A stretch of 64,000 nt of DNA. Origin: Dyella psychrodurans. GTDB lineage: Bacteria; Pseudomonadota; Gammaproteobacteria; Xanthomonadales; Rhodanobacteraceae. The stretch lies in contig NZ_QRBF01000006.1 in assembly GCF_003363265.1 (NCBI RefSeq), positions 62,001 through 126,000 on the forward strand, written 5' to 3'. Position numbers and translations under genes: made by a program. Every line of letters begins with the position of its first letter. Position 1 is the stretch's first letter. Shown here one piece after another: positions 17,943 through 27,837 of the stretch. The notes beneath the pieces were generated by a model that saw nothing but the letters and a program-made list of their open reading frames with translations, made no database searches and had not been told where the DNA came from.

Positions 17943-18587
17943 TTAGAAACCGAATTCGCTCAGCAGGCGATCCACTTCGTCCTGGCTGGACACCTTGGCC
18001 ACTTCCACCGGCGCTTCGCGACCGGCCAGCGCACCGGTGAGGCGCACCAGTTCGAGCAGCGAGGACTCCACGCTTTCGATAAACGCGACCACTTTCTTCA
18101 CGCGCTGGCCGGCCAGGTCCTGCCAGGACTGCACCAGCACCATGTCGTTGAGGCCTTCGGCGCACGCATCGGCGAACACTTGCGCCTGTCGTGCGAGTGC
18201 GGCAGCGGGATCGTTGGGATTGTTGTTGTGATCGAGCACGGCCGCGGCGTTGGCCGAGAGCACATCGGCTTCCGGGCGCATGCGGTCGACGAAATCCAGG
18301 CTGCGGTGCGCGGCCTTCGAACTCATGTCCAGCACTTCGGCCAGGTAGTTGCGCGCGTCGGTCATGCTCTCGGGCACGCCCTCGTTGGCGAGGTCGCTGC
18401 CGAGACGCGACACCGCGCCGTGCAGGTCGCGGGCGAGCACGCCCAGCGCGCGGAACAGATGCTGTTCGCGCTGGCGCACCATCGCATCGAGCGCCTGCTC
18501 GAACGCCGCGCCATCGGAGCTGTTGAGCAGCGCCAGCACTTCCGCCGGCAGGGTTTCGTTCATCGTCGTTGACGTCATTGCATTCAT
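17943..18587 (-). CDS. cheZ: Chemotaxis phosphatase CheZ
   Basis: 214 aa, mostly helical. CheZ dephosphorylates CheY-P. The catalytic segment [20 protein letters not shown] contains the Gln that positions the attacking water, and the C-terminus [12 protein letters not shown] is the CheY-tethering helix. ATGA overlap with cheY. Its presence marks this as the pathway that acts on the flagellar motor. Confidence 0.95.
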   Translation of the reverse strand: MNAMTSTTMNETLPAEVLALLNSSDGAAFEQALDAMVRQREQHLFRALGVLARDLHGAVSRLGSDLANEGVPESMTDARNYLAEVLDMSSKAAHRSLDFVDRMRPEADVLSANAAAVLDHNNNPNDPAAALARQAQVFADACAEGLNDMVLVQSWQDLAGQRVKKVVAFIESVESSLLELVRLTGALAGREAPVEVAKVSSQDEVDRLLSEFGF

Positions 18588-18991
18588 GCGGAAGCTCCAC
18601 TGGCGGCCAGGCGCTCGAAGATCTTGTCCAGCTTTTCCTTGAGCGTGACCGCGGTGAAAGGCTTGACGATGTATCCGTTCACGCCGGCCTGGGCGGCGGC
18701 GATGATCTGTTCGCGGTTGTTTTCGGCGGTGACCATCAGCACCGGCAGGCCCTTGAGCTTGGGCTCGGCGCGAATCGCCTGCAGCAGTTCGATGCCGGTC
18801 ATGTTCGGCATGTTCCAGTCGGTGACAACCATGTCGAACGGCGTGCTCCTGAGCATCGTCAACGCGTTGTTGCCGTCGTCGGCTTCCTGGATCAGCGGAT
18901 TGCTGAAACCGAGCTCCACGAGCAGGTTGCGAACGATACGCCGCATGGTGGAGAAGTCGTCCACCACCAGAATTTTCATGTTCTTGTCCAA
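18584..18991 (-). CDS. cheY: Response regulator CheY (flagellar pathway), probable TTG start
   Basis: About 135 aa from a TTG at 18991; a GGAG site is 9 nt upstream of it, whereas the internal ATG at 18979 has no site at proper spacing. Receiver motifs: [16 protein letters not shown], phospho-acceptor Asp in [12 protein letters not shown], Thr in [10 protein letters not shown] and Lys in [10 protein letters not shown]. This is the canonical motor-switch CheY, binding FliM. ATGA overlap with cheZ. The 151-bp gap to fliA carries no clear sigma-28 or sigma-54 element. Confidence 0.95.
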   Translation of the reverse strand: MDKNMKILVVDDFSTMRRIVRNLLVELGFSNPLIQEADDGNNALTMLRSTPFDMVVTDWNMPNMTGIELLQAIRAEPKLKGLPVLMVTAENNREQIIAAAQAGVNGYIVKPFTAVTLKEKLDKIFERLAASGASA

Positions 18992-19142
18992 AACGCTTAT
19001 CTCCAAGGCTTGAATCGAGGGGGAGGAGGAGTGGTCGTGGGTTCAGTACGTCTTTCCGGTACAGGCCGGACCGACGGACTTGGAGAATGTCGGTGTCGCG
19101 TGAACTCTCGTTGTGCCGCTCCTTTCCACTCGTTCGTGTTTC

Positions 19143-19880
19143 CTAGCCATCGCGCCAGTCGCCCATGCGCGCTCGCAGTCTTATCAATGCCTGGCCGTGG
19201 ATCTGGCAGACGCGCGATTCGGTCACGCCGAGCACCAGGCCGATTTCTTTCAGGTTCAGTTCCTGCTCGTAGTACAGGGACATCACCAGTTGTTCGCGTT
19301 TGGGCAGCGTGCTGATCGCCTCGGCGAGGGCTTCGCGCAGGCCGTCCTGCTCGATGCTGTCCTGCGGACCCAGGCTGTCGTTGTCGGCCACGTCCAGTGC
19401 GTTGCCCTCGCCGCCGTCGCCGTCGTCGGGCGCCGTGAGGCTGAGCAGCCGCGCGCTGGTCGCGTCGGCCAGCACCTGGTGATACTCCTCGGCGGTGATG
19501 CCCAGGCGCTTCATCACTTCGGCGCTGTCCGCGTCGGCACCGGTTTCGTTTTCGATCTGCCGCACGACTTCGGCGACTTCGCGCACCTTGCGATGCACCG
19601 AACGGGGGGTCCAGTCGGTGCGCCGCAGTTCGTCCAGCATCGCGCCTCGGATGCGGATGCCCGCATACGTTTCGAAACTGGCCGCGCGATCGGTCGTAAA
19701 GTTTCGCGCCGCTTCCAACAAGCCGATCATGCCTGCCTGTACCAAATCTCCTACGTCAACGCTCGGCGGCAGACGCCCCATCAGGTGATAGGCAATGCGC
19801 CGTACGAGCGGCGCGTGCCTGCGCACCAGTTGGTCCGCATCCTCGCGCTGCAGCTGCAGATATTCCGAAGCCACATTCAT
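19143..19880 (-). CDS. fliA: Flagellar sigma factor FliA (sigma-28)
   Basis: 245 aa, sigma-70 family without region 1. Region 2 includes GDLVQAGMIGLLEAARNF and FETYAGIRIRGAMLDELR; region 4.2 is LKEIGLVLGVTESRVCQIH. FliA directs RNA polymerase to the late flagellar and chemotaxis promoters found in this window. ATG at 19880 lies 1 nt after the flhG stop, an order (flhF-flhG-fliA) conserved in polar flagellates. The anti-sigma gene flgM is not in the window. Confidence 0.97.
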   Translation of the reverse strand: MNVASEYLQLQREDADQLVRRHAPLVRRIAYHLMGRLPPSVDVGDLVQAGMIGLLEAARNFTTDRAASFETYAGIRIRGAMLDELRRTDWTPRSVHRKVREVAEVVRQIENETGADADSAEVMKRLGITAEEYHQVLADATSARLLSLTAPDDGDGGEGNALDVADNDSLGPQDSIEQDGLREALAEAISTLPKREQLVMSLYYEQELNLKEIGLVLGVTESRVCQIHGQALIRLRARMGDWRDG

Positions 19881-19881
19881 G

Positions 19882-20826
19882 TCACCACCCCGCAGCCGGC
19901 ACGCTCTGGCCGCTGAAAAAGGCAATACGTCCGAGGTCCGGGTACGCGGGTTCTCCCCATGTATCGACCGCACCTGCCAATTGCTTGAATCCCACCGCGG
20001 CACGGCTGGATGGCCACAAATCGACCACCGCGCCCTGGCGGCGGATCGCCTGCCGCAGCCATTCGTCGTGCGGGACCATGCCCATGTAATCGAGCGCGAC
20101 GTCGAGGAAGCGCCCGCAGACGCGCGCCAGTTTTTCGTACAGTTTTTTCGCGTCGCCCGCCTGCCGCACCATGTTGGTGACGATATGGAAGCGACGCACG
20201 CCGAAGTCGTGCGCGAGGATCTTGATCAAGGCGTACGCATCGGTCAGCGAGGCCAGCTCGTCGCACACCACGATCACCACGTCGTCGGCCGCGGCGGCGA
20301 ACATCGCCACGTTGTCGGCGACGCCCGCGGCGGTGTCCACGATCAGGAAGTCCGGCGGCTGGATCAGCTCGTCGAAGCTGCGGATGACCGCGGCATGCTC
20401 GGCGTTGTCCATCTTCGCCAGCCGGCGCACGCCCGAACCGCCGGGGATCACCTTCAGGCCGTTCTGCGCCTGCATGATCAGATCCTGCAGCGCGCACTTG
20501 CCTTCCAGCATGTGCCCGATGTGCCGCGCCGGCGACAGGCCGAGCTGCACGTCGATGTTGGCGACGCCCATGTCGGCGTCCAGCAGCATCACGTCGCGTC
20601 CGGCCATGGCCATCGTCATCGCCAGATTCACCGCGACAGTGGTTTTGCCCACGCCGCCCTTGCCGCCCGCGACGGCGATCGTGCGCGTCACGCGGCGTTG
20701 CTGGGTCCCAGGCTGATAAAGACTCGCCGCCTGATGAAAGACCGGCCGCTCCTCGCGCTGCGCCTGAGAGGAAGAAAACAGATTTTGCAAGCCCGCTGCC
20801 TGATTCACTTGCACTGCCTCGCTCAT
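19882..20826 (-). CDS. flhG: Flagellar number regulator FlhG (FleN), MinD/ParA-type ATPase
   Basis: 314 aa. Deviant Walker A GGKGGVGKTT at 54-63, then LLDADMGVANIDVQLGL and DFLIVDTAAGVADNV. The N-terminal NQAAGLQNLF (8-17) matches the D-Q-A-x-x-L region that stimulates the FlhF GTPase. FlhG limits polar flagella to one or few and in Pseudomonas antagonises FleQ. ATGA overlap with flhF. The pair, without flhDC, supports a polar flagellum. Confidence 0.96.
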   Translation of the reverse strand: MSEAVQVNQAAGLQNLFSSSQAQREERPVFHQAASLYQPGTQQRRVTRTIAVAGGKGGVGKTTVAVNLAMTMAMAGRDVMLLDADMGVANIDVQLGLSPARHIGHMLEGKCALQDLIMQAQNGLKVIPGGSGVRRLAKMDNAEHAAVIRSFDELIQPPDFLIVDTAAGVADNVAMFAAAADDVVIVVCDELASLTDAYALIKILAHDFGVRRFHIVTNMVRQAGDAKKLYEKLARVCGRFLDVALDYMGMVPHDEWLRQAIRRQGAVVDLWPSSRAAVGFKQLAGAVDTWGEPAYPDLGRIAFFSGQSVPAAGW

Positions 20827-22142
20827 AGACCCGCCACTGCCAGACCGAAACGTTCGGCCATATCGAGATCCTCAGCCGCCGGACCGAGCCGGCGCTGCGT
20901 TTGTGCCGCACGGCACACCAGGGCGCGCGCATCGGCGGCGCTGATGTCTTCGGGGACGCGCTGACCGTCCGTCGTGCAATCGAGCGGTATGCGGTGACGG
21001 ATCAGCACCGAGAGCAGACCGCCGAGGCTGGGCGCCTCGTCGAGCTTGGTGGCGATGCATGCACTCGGCTTGAGCGGCAGATACGCGCGCACCGATTCGT
21101 CCAGCGCCGAGGTCTGCGCGTTGGCGGCCAGCACCAGGCACGCACGCAACTTGGCGGCGCCTTGCGCGACGGCATCGCGCAGCACATCCATCTGCTGTTG
21201 CAGGCGCGGATCGGTGCCCGACACGCCGGCGGTATCGACCAGCACCGTGTGGTGATCGCGCAACAGATTCAACGTCTGTGAAAGACCGGCCGCATCGTAG
21301 GCGGGATACACGCGCACGCCGAGCAGGCGGCCGTAATGTTCGAGCTGTGCCGCGGCGCCGATGCGGTAGTGATCGGTGCTGACCAGCGCCACCTTGGCGG
21401 GGCCGTGGTTCATCACCGCGCAGGCGGCGAGCTTGGCGATGGTGGTGGTTTTACCGACGCCCGTGGGACCGACCAGCGCGGTGACGCCGGCACTGTCCGC
21501 GAGACGGCGGCCACTGACTTTCAGGCTGCGGCTGAGCAGGCCCAGCGGCAGATAACGCGCCTGATCGACGCTGAGTTCTTCGGGAAGTTCGTCGATCAAC
21601 TGGCGCGCGACATCGGTGTCGATGCCGAGGCGGCTCATGTCGCGCAGCACGCGGGCGCGCATCGGGCTGCGGCGCTCCATGTCGTTCCACGCGAGACTGG
21701 AAAGCTGTTGTTCGAGCAACTGGCGCAGGCCGCCAAGTTCGCTGCGCATGCGCGCGGTTTCCAGCACGCTCTGCTCCACGATCGGCTGCAGCGCGGCCAC
21801 ATCGCTCGGCGGCACGGGAACCGGCGGAGGCGGTGGCGGCGGCGTGACGGCGCGCGTTTCCTTCACCGACTCTTTGGCGATTTCCCTGATGCGTTCCATG
21901 GGCGTTTCTTTCGGCGCTTCTTTCGCGGTTTCCTTCACCGGCGCCTTGGCCGCTTCCGGCGCCGGCGAACCGTGACGCGCCGCTTCGCGCATCAGCGATT
22001 CGTCGTAGTCGACGGCGGCGATGATCTCGATGCCTTCCTCGAGCCGGCGCGTGGAAAGAATCACCGCATCGGCGCCCTGCTCCGCGCGAACGTCGCGCAT
22101 GGCCTGGCGCATGTCGGCGGCGAGGAAACGTTTGATCTTCAT
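20823..22142 (-). CDS. flhF: Flagellar placement GTPase FlhF (SRP-type)
   Basis: 439 aa. N-terminal B domain (MKIKRFLAADMRQAMRDVR), a charged/proline-rich linker with KET/KEA-type repeats at about 68-110 ending in a run of eight prolines, then N and G domains with GPTGVGKTTTIAKLA, STDHYRIGAAAQLEHYG, VDTAGVSGTD and the specificity motif TKLDEAPSLGGL. FlhF recruits the flagellar base to the pole. The region upstream (22143-22373) is a repeat element with no recognisable sigma-54 site. Confidence 0.96.
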   Translation of the reverse strand: MKIKRFLAADMRQAMRDVRAEQGADAVILSTRRLEEGIEIIAAVDYDESLMREAARHGSPAPEAAKAPVKETAKEAPKETPMERIREIAKESVKETRAVTPPPPPPPVPVPPSDVAALQPIVEQSVLETARMRSELGGLRQLLEQQLSSLAWNDMERRSPMRARVLRDMSRLGIDTDVARQLIDELPEELSVDQARYLPLGLLSRSLKVSGRRLADSAGVTALVGPTGVGKTTTIAKLAACAVMNHGPAKVALVSTDHYRIGAAAQLEHYGRLLGVRVYPAYDAAGLSQTLNLLRDHHTVLVDTAGVSGTDPRLQQQMDVLRDAVAQGAAKLRACLVLAANAQTSALDESVRAYLPLKPSACIATKLDEAPSLGGLLSVLIRHRIPLDCTTDGQRVPEDISAADARALVCRAAQTQRRLGPAAEDLDMAERFGLAVAGL

Positions 22143-22173
22143 GGATGACTCCCGCGACGCGCATCCGCTTTTG

Positions 22174-22323
22174 CTTCCTCTCCCCCATCTTTGATCAAGG
22201 AAGGGGAAGAGGATTGAGGTGAGGGGACACTCTTGCGAGAGCGGTTATCCAGAGCACGCTTCGAATGAAGTCCAACGCAAGATTGGCCCCTCATCCCGGC
22301 CTTCTCCCCGATGGGGAGAAGGA
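22174..22323. repeat. Paired inverted-repeat element, family D copy 1 (flhA-flhF gap)
   Basis: The left arm is degenerate (CCTCTCCCCCATC with its partner, then GGTGAGGGGACACTCTTGC) and the right arm mirrors it (ACGCAAGATTGGCCCCTC, CTTCTCCCCGATGGGGAGAA). It fills the 231-bp flhA-flhF gap. Better copies are at 35281-35450 and 58253-58423. Confidence 0.75.
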
Positions 22324-22373
22324 GCAACGCTTGCATGCATAACGTCATCGCTCGCCTCATTTATTCAGTTCGT

Positions 22374-24464
22374 TCAGCGCCCGATTGCCTGCACAAGTCG
22401 CACGCGCCGGTTGTCGGGCACTTCGTTGTAAGCCAGCACATGCAGGTTCTGAGCCACGTGCCGCGTGAATCGCGCGAGCCACGGGCGCAGTTGCGGTTGC
22501 ACCAACATCACCGCCGGTTCGCCGTTTGCCTCCTGCCGCCGCGTCGCTTCCGCCACGCTCTGCTGCAGGCGGTCGGCAAGCCCGGGCTCTACGGCCGCAC
22601 CTGCTGCACCACTGCTTGAGAGGGATCCGAGCAAGATCTGTTCCAACTCCGGAGCCAGCGTCAAAACGGGGATTTCCGTGCCCAAACCCGCGATTTCCTG
22701 GACGATCTGGCGGCCCAGCGCGACGCGGACATAGGCCGTGAGGGCGCCGGGATCCTGACTCTGGCCTGCGTGCTCCGCCAAAGACTCGACGATGCTGCGC
22801 ATGTTGCGGATCGGCACCCGCTCGGCGAGCAGGTTTTGCAGCACTTTCACCACCACGCCCAGCGACAGGCGCTTGGGAACCAGGTCTTCCACCAGCTTGG
22901 GCGCGCTCTGCGCGAGGCGGTCCAGCAGCTGCTGGACGTCCTGGTGGCTCAGGAGCTCGTGCGCGTGGTTTTGCAGGATGTGCGAGAGATGCGTTGCGAT
23001 CACCGTCGCCGGATCGACCACGGTGTAACCCAGCGCCTGCGCGTGATCGCGCTGGCTGTTTTCGATCCACACCGCTTCCAGGCCGAAGGCCGGATCGCGC
23101 GTGGCGACGCCTTGCAGCGTGCCGTGCACGCGGCCCGGATTGATCGCCAGGTGGCGCTCGGTATAAACCTCCGCCTCGCCCATGGGCACGCCCATCAGCG
23201 AAATGCGATACGTGTTGGGACCCAGATCCAGGTTGTCGCGAATGTGCACGGCGGCAACCAGGAAACCCAGTTCCTGCGACAGCTTGCGGCGCACGGATTT
23301 GATGCGCGCCATCAATTCGCCGCCCTGGTTCTTGTCGACCAGCGGAATCAGGCGATAACCCACTTCCAGGCCCACCGGGTCGACGCTGGCGACGTCCTCC
23401 CAGCCCAGTTCCAGGCGCTCGGCTGACGCGGGCGCCGGCAAGGCTTCGGCTGCGACCTTCTCCTGGCGCTCTTTCGCTTCCTGCTCGCGGCGGATCATCA
23501 ACCAGGCCGCGCCGCCGCAGGTGGCCGCGAGCATCAGGAAGGAGATGTTCGGCATGCCGGGAATCATGCCCATCACCGCCAGCACCACGCCGGCCACCGC
23601 CAGCGCGCGCGGCTGCGCGAACACCTGCCCCACCACCTGCTTGCCCATGTCCTGCGACTTGGACACGCGCGTGACGATCACCGCCGTTGCGATGGAGAGC
23701 ATCAACGATGGAACCTGCGCGACCAGGCCGTCGCCGATGGTCAGCAGCGTGTACGTGCGTGCCGCTTCAGCGGCGGAAAGACCGTGCTGCAGCATGCCGA
23801 CGAAAAAGCCGCCGATGACGTTGATGAACAAAATCAGGATGCCGGCCGTGGCGTCGCCGCGCACGAACTTGGACGCACCGTCCATCGAGCCGTAGAAATC
23901 CGCTTCCTCGCGCACTTCCTGGCGGCGCTCGCGCGCCTGTTCCTGCGTGAGCAGACCGGCGTTGAGATCGGCGTCGATCGCCATCTGCTTGCCGGGCATC
24001 GAATCCAAAGTGAAGCGCGCCGTCACTTCCGATACGCGCGTCGCACCCTTGGTCACCACCACGAAGTTGATGATGGTAAGGATGGCGAACACCACCAGGC
24101 CGACCGCGAAGTTGCCGCCGATCACGAACTCGCCGAACGCCTCGATGACCTTGCCCGCCGCGCCGGGACCGTCATGACCGTGCAGCAGCACCACGCGCGT
24201 GGAAGCGATGTTGAGCGCCAGTCGGAACAGCGTGCCCAGCAGCACCACTGTCGGAAACGCGGCAAACTCCAGCGGCCGCATCACGTACACCACCGCCAGC
24301 AGGATCACCAGCGACAGCGCGATGTTGAAGCTGAAGAGAATGTCCAGCACGAACGGCGGCAGCGGCAGCATCAGCATGCCGAGCATCGCGAGCATCACGA
24401 TGGGCGCGGCCGCGCCGCGCCGGCCGGCCTGCTTGAAGGATTCGAGAACGCTTGCGTTAGCCAT
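22374..24464 (-). CDS. flhA: Flagellar export gate protein FlhA
   Basis: 696 aa. The N-terminal half has about eight transmembrane helices; the cytoplasmic loop between them contains the FHIPEP-type signature VVTKGATRVSEVTARFTLDS followed by MPGKQMAIDADLNAG. The C-terminal ~350 residues form the export docking ring that binds chaperone-substrate complexes. ATG at 24464 lies 19 nt after flhB. Full length and intact. Confidence 0.97.
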   Translation of the reverse strand: MANASVLESFKQAGRRGAAAPIVMLAMLGMLMLPLPPFVLDILFSFNIALSLVILLAVVYVMRPLEFAAFPTVVLLGTLFRLALNIASTRVVLLHGHDGPGAAGKVIEAFGEFVIGGNFAVGLVVFAILTIINFVVVTKGATRVSEVTARFTLDSMPGKQMAIDADLNAGLLTQEQARERRQEVREEADFYGSMDGASKFVRGDATAGILILFINVIGGFFVGMLQHGLSAAEAARTYTLLTIGDGLVAQVPSLMLSIATAVIVTRVSKSQDMGKQVVGQVFAQPRALAVAGVVLAVMGMIPGMPNISFLMLAATCGGAAWLMIRREQEAKERQEKVAAEALPAPASAERLELGWEDVASVDPVGLEVGYRLIPLVDKNQGGELMARIKSVRRKLSQELGFLVAAVHIRDNLDLGPNTYRISLMGVPMGEAEVYTERHLAINPGRVHGTLQGVATRDPAFGLEAVWIENSQRDHAQALGYTVVDPATVIATHLSHILQNHAHELLSHQDVQQLLDRLAQSAPKLVEDLVPKRLSLGVVVKVLQNLLAERVPIRNMRSIVESLAEHAGQSQDPGALTAYVRVALGRQIVQEIAGLGTEIPVLTLAPELEQILLGSLSSSGAAGAAVEPGLADRLQQSVAEATRRQEANGEPAVMLVQPQLRPWLARFTRHVAQNLHVLAYNEVPDNRRVRLVQAIGR

Positions 24465-24483
24465 GCGTGTCGCCTTGATTCAC

Positions 24484-25623
24484 TTACGGTTCGCGGTAAC
24501 GGCCCTGCAGCTCCGGATCGACATCGGGCCTGGGTACCGTGGGAGCAGGACCGCCGCGTTCGACGGCCTGTTTGAGCTGATAGACGTAGGCGAGGATCTG
24601 CGCGACCGCCACGTACAGCGCGGCCGGAATTTCATGGCCGAGCTCGGTGGTGGCGTACAACGCGCGCGCCAGCGGCGGCGCCTCGACCAGCGGAATGTTG
24701 TGCGCGGCGGCGACCAGGCGGATCTGCTGCGCGAGCACGTCCACGCCCTTGGCGACCACGCGCGGCGCGCGCATGCGCGCATCGTCGTAACGCAAGGCGA
24801 CGGCGAAGTGCGTGGGGTTCACCACGATCACGTCCGCCTTGGGCACTTCCTGGATCATGCGGCGGCGCGCCAGCTGGTGCTGCATCTGGCGGATGCGTCC
24901 CTTGAGCTGCGGATTGCCTTCGGTGTCCTTGTGCTCGTCCTTCACTTCCTGCTTGGACATGCGGTGACGGCGCCCGTAGTCGAAGCGCTGCCAGATCGCA
25001 TCGATGCCGCCGATCACGCCCAGCACCACGGCGAACAGCAAGGCCGCGTGCGCGATCATCGAAAGCGCCTCGCCGATGCCGCTGTTCACCGAACCGGTAC
25101 CGGTCGTCATCACGGCGGATTCGTCGTGACGCAACAACAGCACCAGCGCCACGCCGATGAAGACGACCTTGAGCAGCGACTTGGCAAGCTCGATCAGGCC
25201 ATTGAGCGAGAACACCCGGCCGAAGCCCGCGATCGGATCGAGCCGCCCGAAGTTGGGCACAAGCGATTGCGTGCTGAAATTGAGTCCGCCGATCAGCACC
25301 GACGAACCCACCGCGGCCACCATCGTCGCGGCGAAGACCGGCGTCAGCAGCGCGAGCATTTCGCGCATCACCCCGCTCAGCACGCGCGTCATCAGGTGAT
25401 CGCTGAACAAGGCATCGCGCGAATAATTCATGCCCATCGCGTAGATGTTGCGCATGTGCCCGTACATCGTCGCGCTGCCGGACATCAGCACGCTTGCGCC
25501 GGCCAGCACCACCATCGCGCCGGAAAGATCGCGCGAGCGCGGGATTTCGCCTTTTTCGCGCGCTTCCTGCAAGCGTTTTTCCGACGCTTGTTCGGTGCGG
25601 TCTTCATTCTCCGTATCAGCCAT
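24484..25623 (-). CDS. flhB: Flagellar export switch protein FlhB
   Basis: 379 aa. Four transmembrane helices (30-215), then a cytoplasmic tail with the autocleavage motif NPTH near residue 270 (VIVVNPTHFAVALRYDD), and PLVEAPPLARALYATTELGHEIPAALY. Cleavage and interaction with FliK switch export from rod/hook to filament subunits. A stand-alone homologue of this tail is encoded at 12772-13041. The 166-bp gap to fliR is filled by a repeat. Confidence 0.97.
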   Translation of the reverse strand: MADTENEDRTEQASEKRLQEAREKGEIPRSRDLSGAMVVLAGASVLMSGSATMYGHMRNIYAMGMNYSRDALFSDHLMTRVLSGVMREMLALLTPVFAATMVAAVGSSVLIGGLNFSTQSLVPNFGRLDPIAGFGRVFSLNGLIELAKSLLKVVFIGVALVLLLRHDESAVMTTGTGSVNSGIGEALSMIAHAALLFAVVLGVIGGIDAIWQRFDYGRRHRMSKQEVKDEHKDTEGNPQLKGRIRQMQHQLARRRMIQEVPKADVIVVNPTHFAVALRYDDARMRAPRVVAKGVDVLAQQIRLVAAAHNIPLVEAPPLARALYATTELGHEIPAALYVAVAQILAYVYQLKQAVERGGPAPTVPRPDVDPELQGRYREP

Positions 25624-25644
25624 GCCTCAACCCTCCGAGACACG

Positions 25645-25749
25645 CCCCCTCCCCTGCGTGCAGCAGGGGAGGGTTGGGGTGGGGTGAAACCCGCCACGAG
25701 AGACAAGAGCGCTACTCCCTCCCAGCCTCCCCCTGCAAGCAGGGGGAGG
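25645..25749. repeat. Paired inverted-repeat element, family C copy 2 (fliR-flhB gap)
   Basis: Same arms as the copy at 17793: CCCCTGCGTGCAGCAGGGG, GGTTGGGGTGGGGTGAA, spacer, CTCCCTCCCAGCCTCCCCC, TGCAAGCAGGGGGAGGA. It occupies most of the 25624-25789 gap. Confidence 0.85.
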
Positions 25750-25789
25750 AGTCAGAGGCCGCGCAATGAGGAAGACGTGGCTGCGCATA

Positions 25790-26557
25790 TCAAAACCCCG
25801 CCAAATGCTGCATCAAACCCCAACCCACGGACTGCAACGCGCTGTATGCGCTCGCAAATCCGCGCATCGCCATCCATAGCGCAATGAAGCCCAGGCAGAT
25901 GCTGATCGGAAATCCGACCGCAAACAGATTCATCGACGGCGACGCGCGGCTGGTGGCCGCAAAGCCGATATTCACCAACAACAAGGCCGTCATCGCGGGC
26001 AGCGCCACGCGCAAGGCGCCGGAGAACAAGTTGCCGCCCGCCGCCACGACGGCGAACAGCGATTTTTCGTCGAGGCCCGTCGCGCCGGGCGGCAAGCTGC
26101 GAAAACTGTCGGCGAACAGCGAGATCACCTGCAGATGACCGTCCATCGCCAGGAACAGCAGGCTCACCATCACCAGATAGAACTGGCCCAGCACCGGCAC
26201 GCTGGTGTTGGTGGTCGGGTCGACCAGTTCGGCAAATCCCAGGCCCATGCTTTGGCCGATCAGGATGCCGCCATAAGAGGCCGCCTGGAAAATCAGCTGC
26301 AGCACGAAACCGATGCTGCCGCCGATCAGTACCTGCGCCACCATGGTGGCGGCGCCGGTCGCACTGAACAGATCCATCTGCGTCGGCGCCAGCGGCGCGA
26401 GCACCATGGTGAGCAGCACCATGATCGCCACGCGAATGCGCGCAGGCATCACCATCGCGCTGAAGATCGGCGCCACCATGCAGAAGCCGCCGACGCGACC
26501 CAGCGCCCAGAGCATGCCGGACAGCCAGTAGATCAGCGTCGACATCTCGATCGTCAC
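25790..26557 (-). CDS. fliR: Flagellar export gate protein FliR
   Basis: 255 aa, highly hydrophobic with about six membrane helices (for example ILIGGSIGFVLQLIFQAASY and PAMTALLLVNIGFAAT). FliR joins FliP5 and FliQ4 in the export gate. The GTG at 26557 overlaps the fliQ stop as GTGA and has a G-rich site upstream; the ATG at 26545 is a shorter alternative. Length is normal for the family. Confidence 0.94.
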   Translation of the reverse strand: MTIEMSTLIYWLSGMLWALGRVGGFCMVAPIFSAMVMPARIRVAIMVLLTMVLAPLAPTQMDLFSATGAATMVAQVLIGGSIGFVLQLIFQAASYGGILIGQSMGLGFAELVDPTTNTSVPVLGQFYLVMVSLLFLAMDGHLQVISLFADSFRSLPPGATGLDEKSLFAVVAAGGNLFSGALRVALPAMTALLLVNIGFAATSRASPSMNLFAVGFPISICLGFIALWMAMRGFASAYSALQSVGWGLMQHLAGF

Positions 26558-26823
26558 TTGATGGCCCCCGGCAGGCCGACAATGATGTCGTGCGTGAACT
26601 GCATCAGCGTGTGCAGCATCCACGGTCCGAGCAGCAACCCCACCACGGCCATCGCCAGCAGCTTGGGAATGAAGCTCAGCGTCATTTCGTGAATCTGCGT
26701 GGCGGCCTGGATGATGCCCACCAGCAGGCCCACCAACAGCCCCGTCAGCAACATCGGCGCGGCCACCAGCATCGCCACGTACAGCGCGTGCTGGCCGAAG
26801 TTGATGACCCATTCCGGCGTCAT
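26554..26823 (-). CDS. fliQ: Flagellar export gate protein FliQ
   Basis: 89 aa, two transmembrane helices (about 14-38 and 50-75) with the family core VGIIQAATQIHEMTLSFIPK. It overlaps fliR by 4 nt. The 195-bp gap from fliP (26824-27018) contains a paired REP repeat rather than a gene. Confidence 0.95.
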   Translation of the reverse strand: MTPEWVINFGQHALYVAMLVAAPMLLTGLLVGLLVGIIQAATQIHEMTLSFIPKLLAMAVVGLLLGPWMLHTLMQFTHDIIVGLPGAIK

Positions 26824-26875
26824 GCGCGGCTCCTGCTTTTGCTCGTCATTGACCGGCTCCGCCGTTGTAAAGCGC

Positions 26876-26975
26876 CTCGGCGCAGGCCGGAATCCAGTGT
26901 CGGAAGCGATTCAATTTTTGCGGCAAGTCCATGCCGTGCTGACACTGGATCCCGGCCTGCGCCGGGATGACGGTG
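26876..26975. repeat. Facing pair of REP-like palindromes (fliP-fliQ gap)
   Basis: CGGCGCAGGCCGGAATCCAG and, inverted ~45 bp away, CACTGGATCCCGGCCTGCG with CGCCGGGATGACGG. The same palindrome class bounds the long element at 10708 and 30575. Both units face each other, so the transcript can fold into one large stem. Confidence 0.85.
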
Positions 26976-27018
26976 AGGTAAAAGGGAGTCGTGAAGTGAT
27001 TGGAGACGTCACGGCGAG

Positions 27019-27837
27019 TCATGTGTAAAAGCTCCCCGCCAGCGTGCCGATCAGCAGCGACCAACCGTCGACCATCACGAACAGCATGATCTTGAACGGC
27101 AAGGAGATGATCATCGGCGACACCATCGCCATGCCCATCGACATCAGCACGCTCGCCACCACGATGTCGATCACCAGGAACGGAATGAACAGCAGGAAGC
27201 CCATCTGGAACGCGGTCTTCAGTTCGCTCGTCACAAACGCGGGCATCGCCACGCGGAACGGCACGTCGTCCTTGCTCGCATAGGGCTGCTCTTTGGCCAG
27301 ATGCGTGAAAAGCTGCAGATCGGAATCGCGCGTCTGGTCCAGCATGAAGTGCTTGAACGGCGCGCTGGCGGCAGGCAACGCCTGCTCCGCGCTCATCTGA
27401 TGATCCATGTACGGCTTGACGCCGTCCTGATACGAGCGGCTGATCACGGGCGACATCACGAACATGGTCAGGAACAGGGCCAGTCCCAGCAGCACCTGGT
27501 TGGGCGGCGTGGACTGCGTGGCCAAAGCCTGGCGCAGAAAGCTCAGCACGATGATGATGCGGGTGAACGAGGTCATCATCAGCAGCACCGCGGGCAACAT
27601 GGTGAGCACTGTCATCAGTGCCACCACCTGCAGCGACAGGCTCCAGTTCTGACCGGCGCCCGCGTTCTGCACCGTCAGCACCGGAATGCCGGCGGACGAT
27701 GAGGACAGAGGTGCGATCGGTGCAATCGCATTGGAAGAACTTGTCGTTGTTGTCGACGTCGTCGTCGCCGCATGCGCGCCGAACGACACGAACAACATCA
27801 GGAACAACGGAAACAACCGGCGCAGAAACGTCTTCAT
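27019..27837 (-). CDS. fliP: Flagellar export gate protein FliP
   Basis: 272 aa. A cleavable signal peptide (MKTFLRRLFPLFLMLFVSFG, cut near AHA), a Ser/Thr-rich mature N-terminus, then four membrane helices with the family segments MLPAVLLMMTSFTRIIIVLS and FLLFIPFLVIDIVVASVLMS. ATGA overlap with fliO. The Ser/Thr stretch after the signal peptide is longer than in enterics. Confidence 0.96.
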   Translation of the reverse strand: MKTFLRRLFPLFLMLFVSFGAHAATTTSTTTTSSSNAIAPIAPLSSSSAGIPVLTVQNAGAGQNWSLSLQVVALMTVLTMLPAVLLMMTSFTRIIIVLSFLRQALATQSTPPNQVLLGLALFLTMFVMSPVISRSYQDGVKPYMDHQMSAEQALPAASAPFKHFMLDQTRDSDLQLFTHLAKEQPYASKDDVPFRVAMPAFVTSELKTAFQMGFLLFIPFLVIDIVVASVLMSMGMAMVSPMIISLPFKIMLFVMVDGWSLLIGTLAGSFYT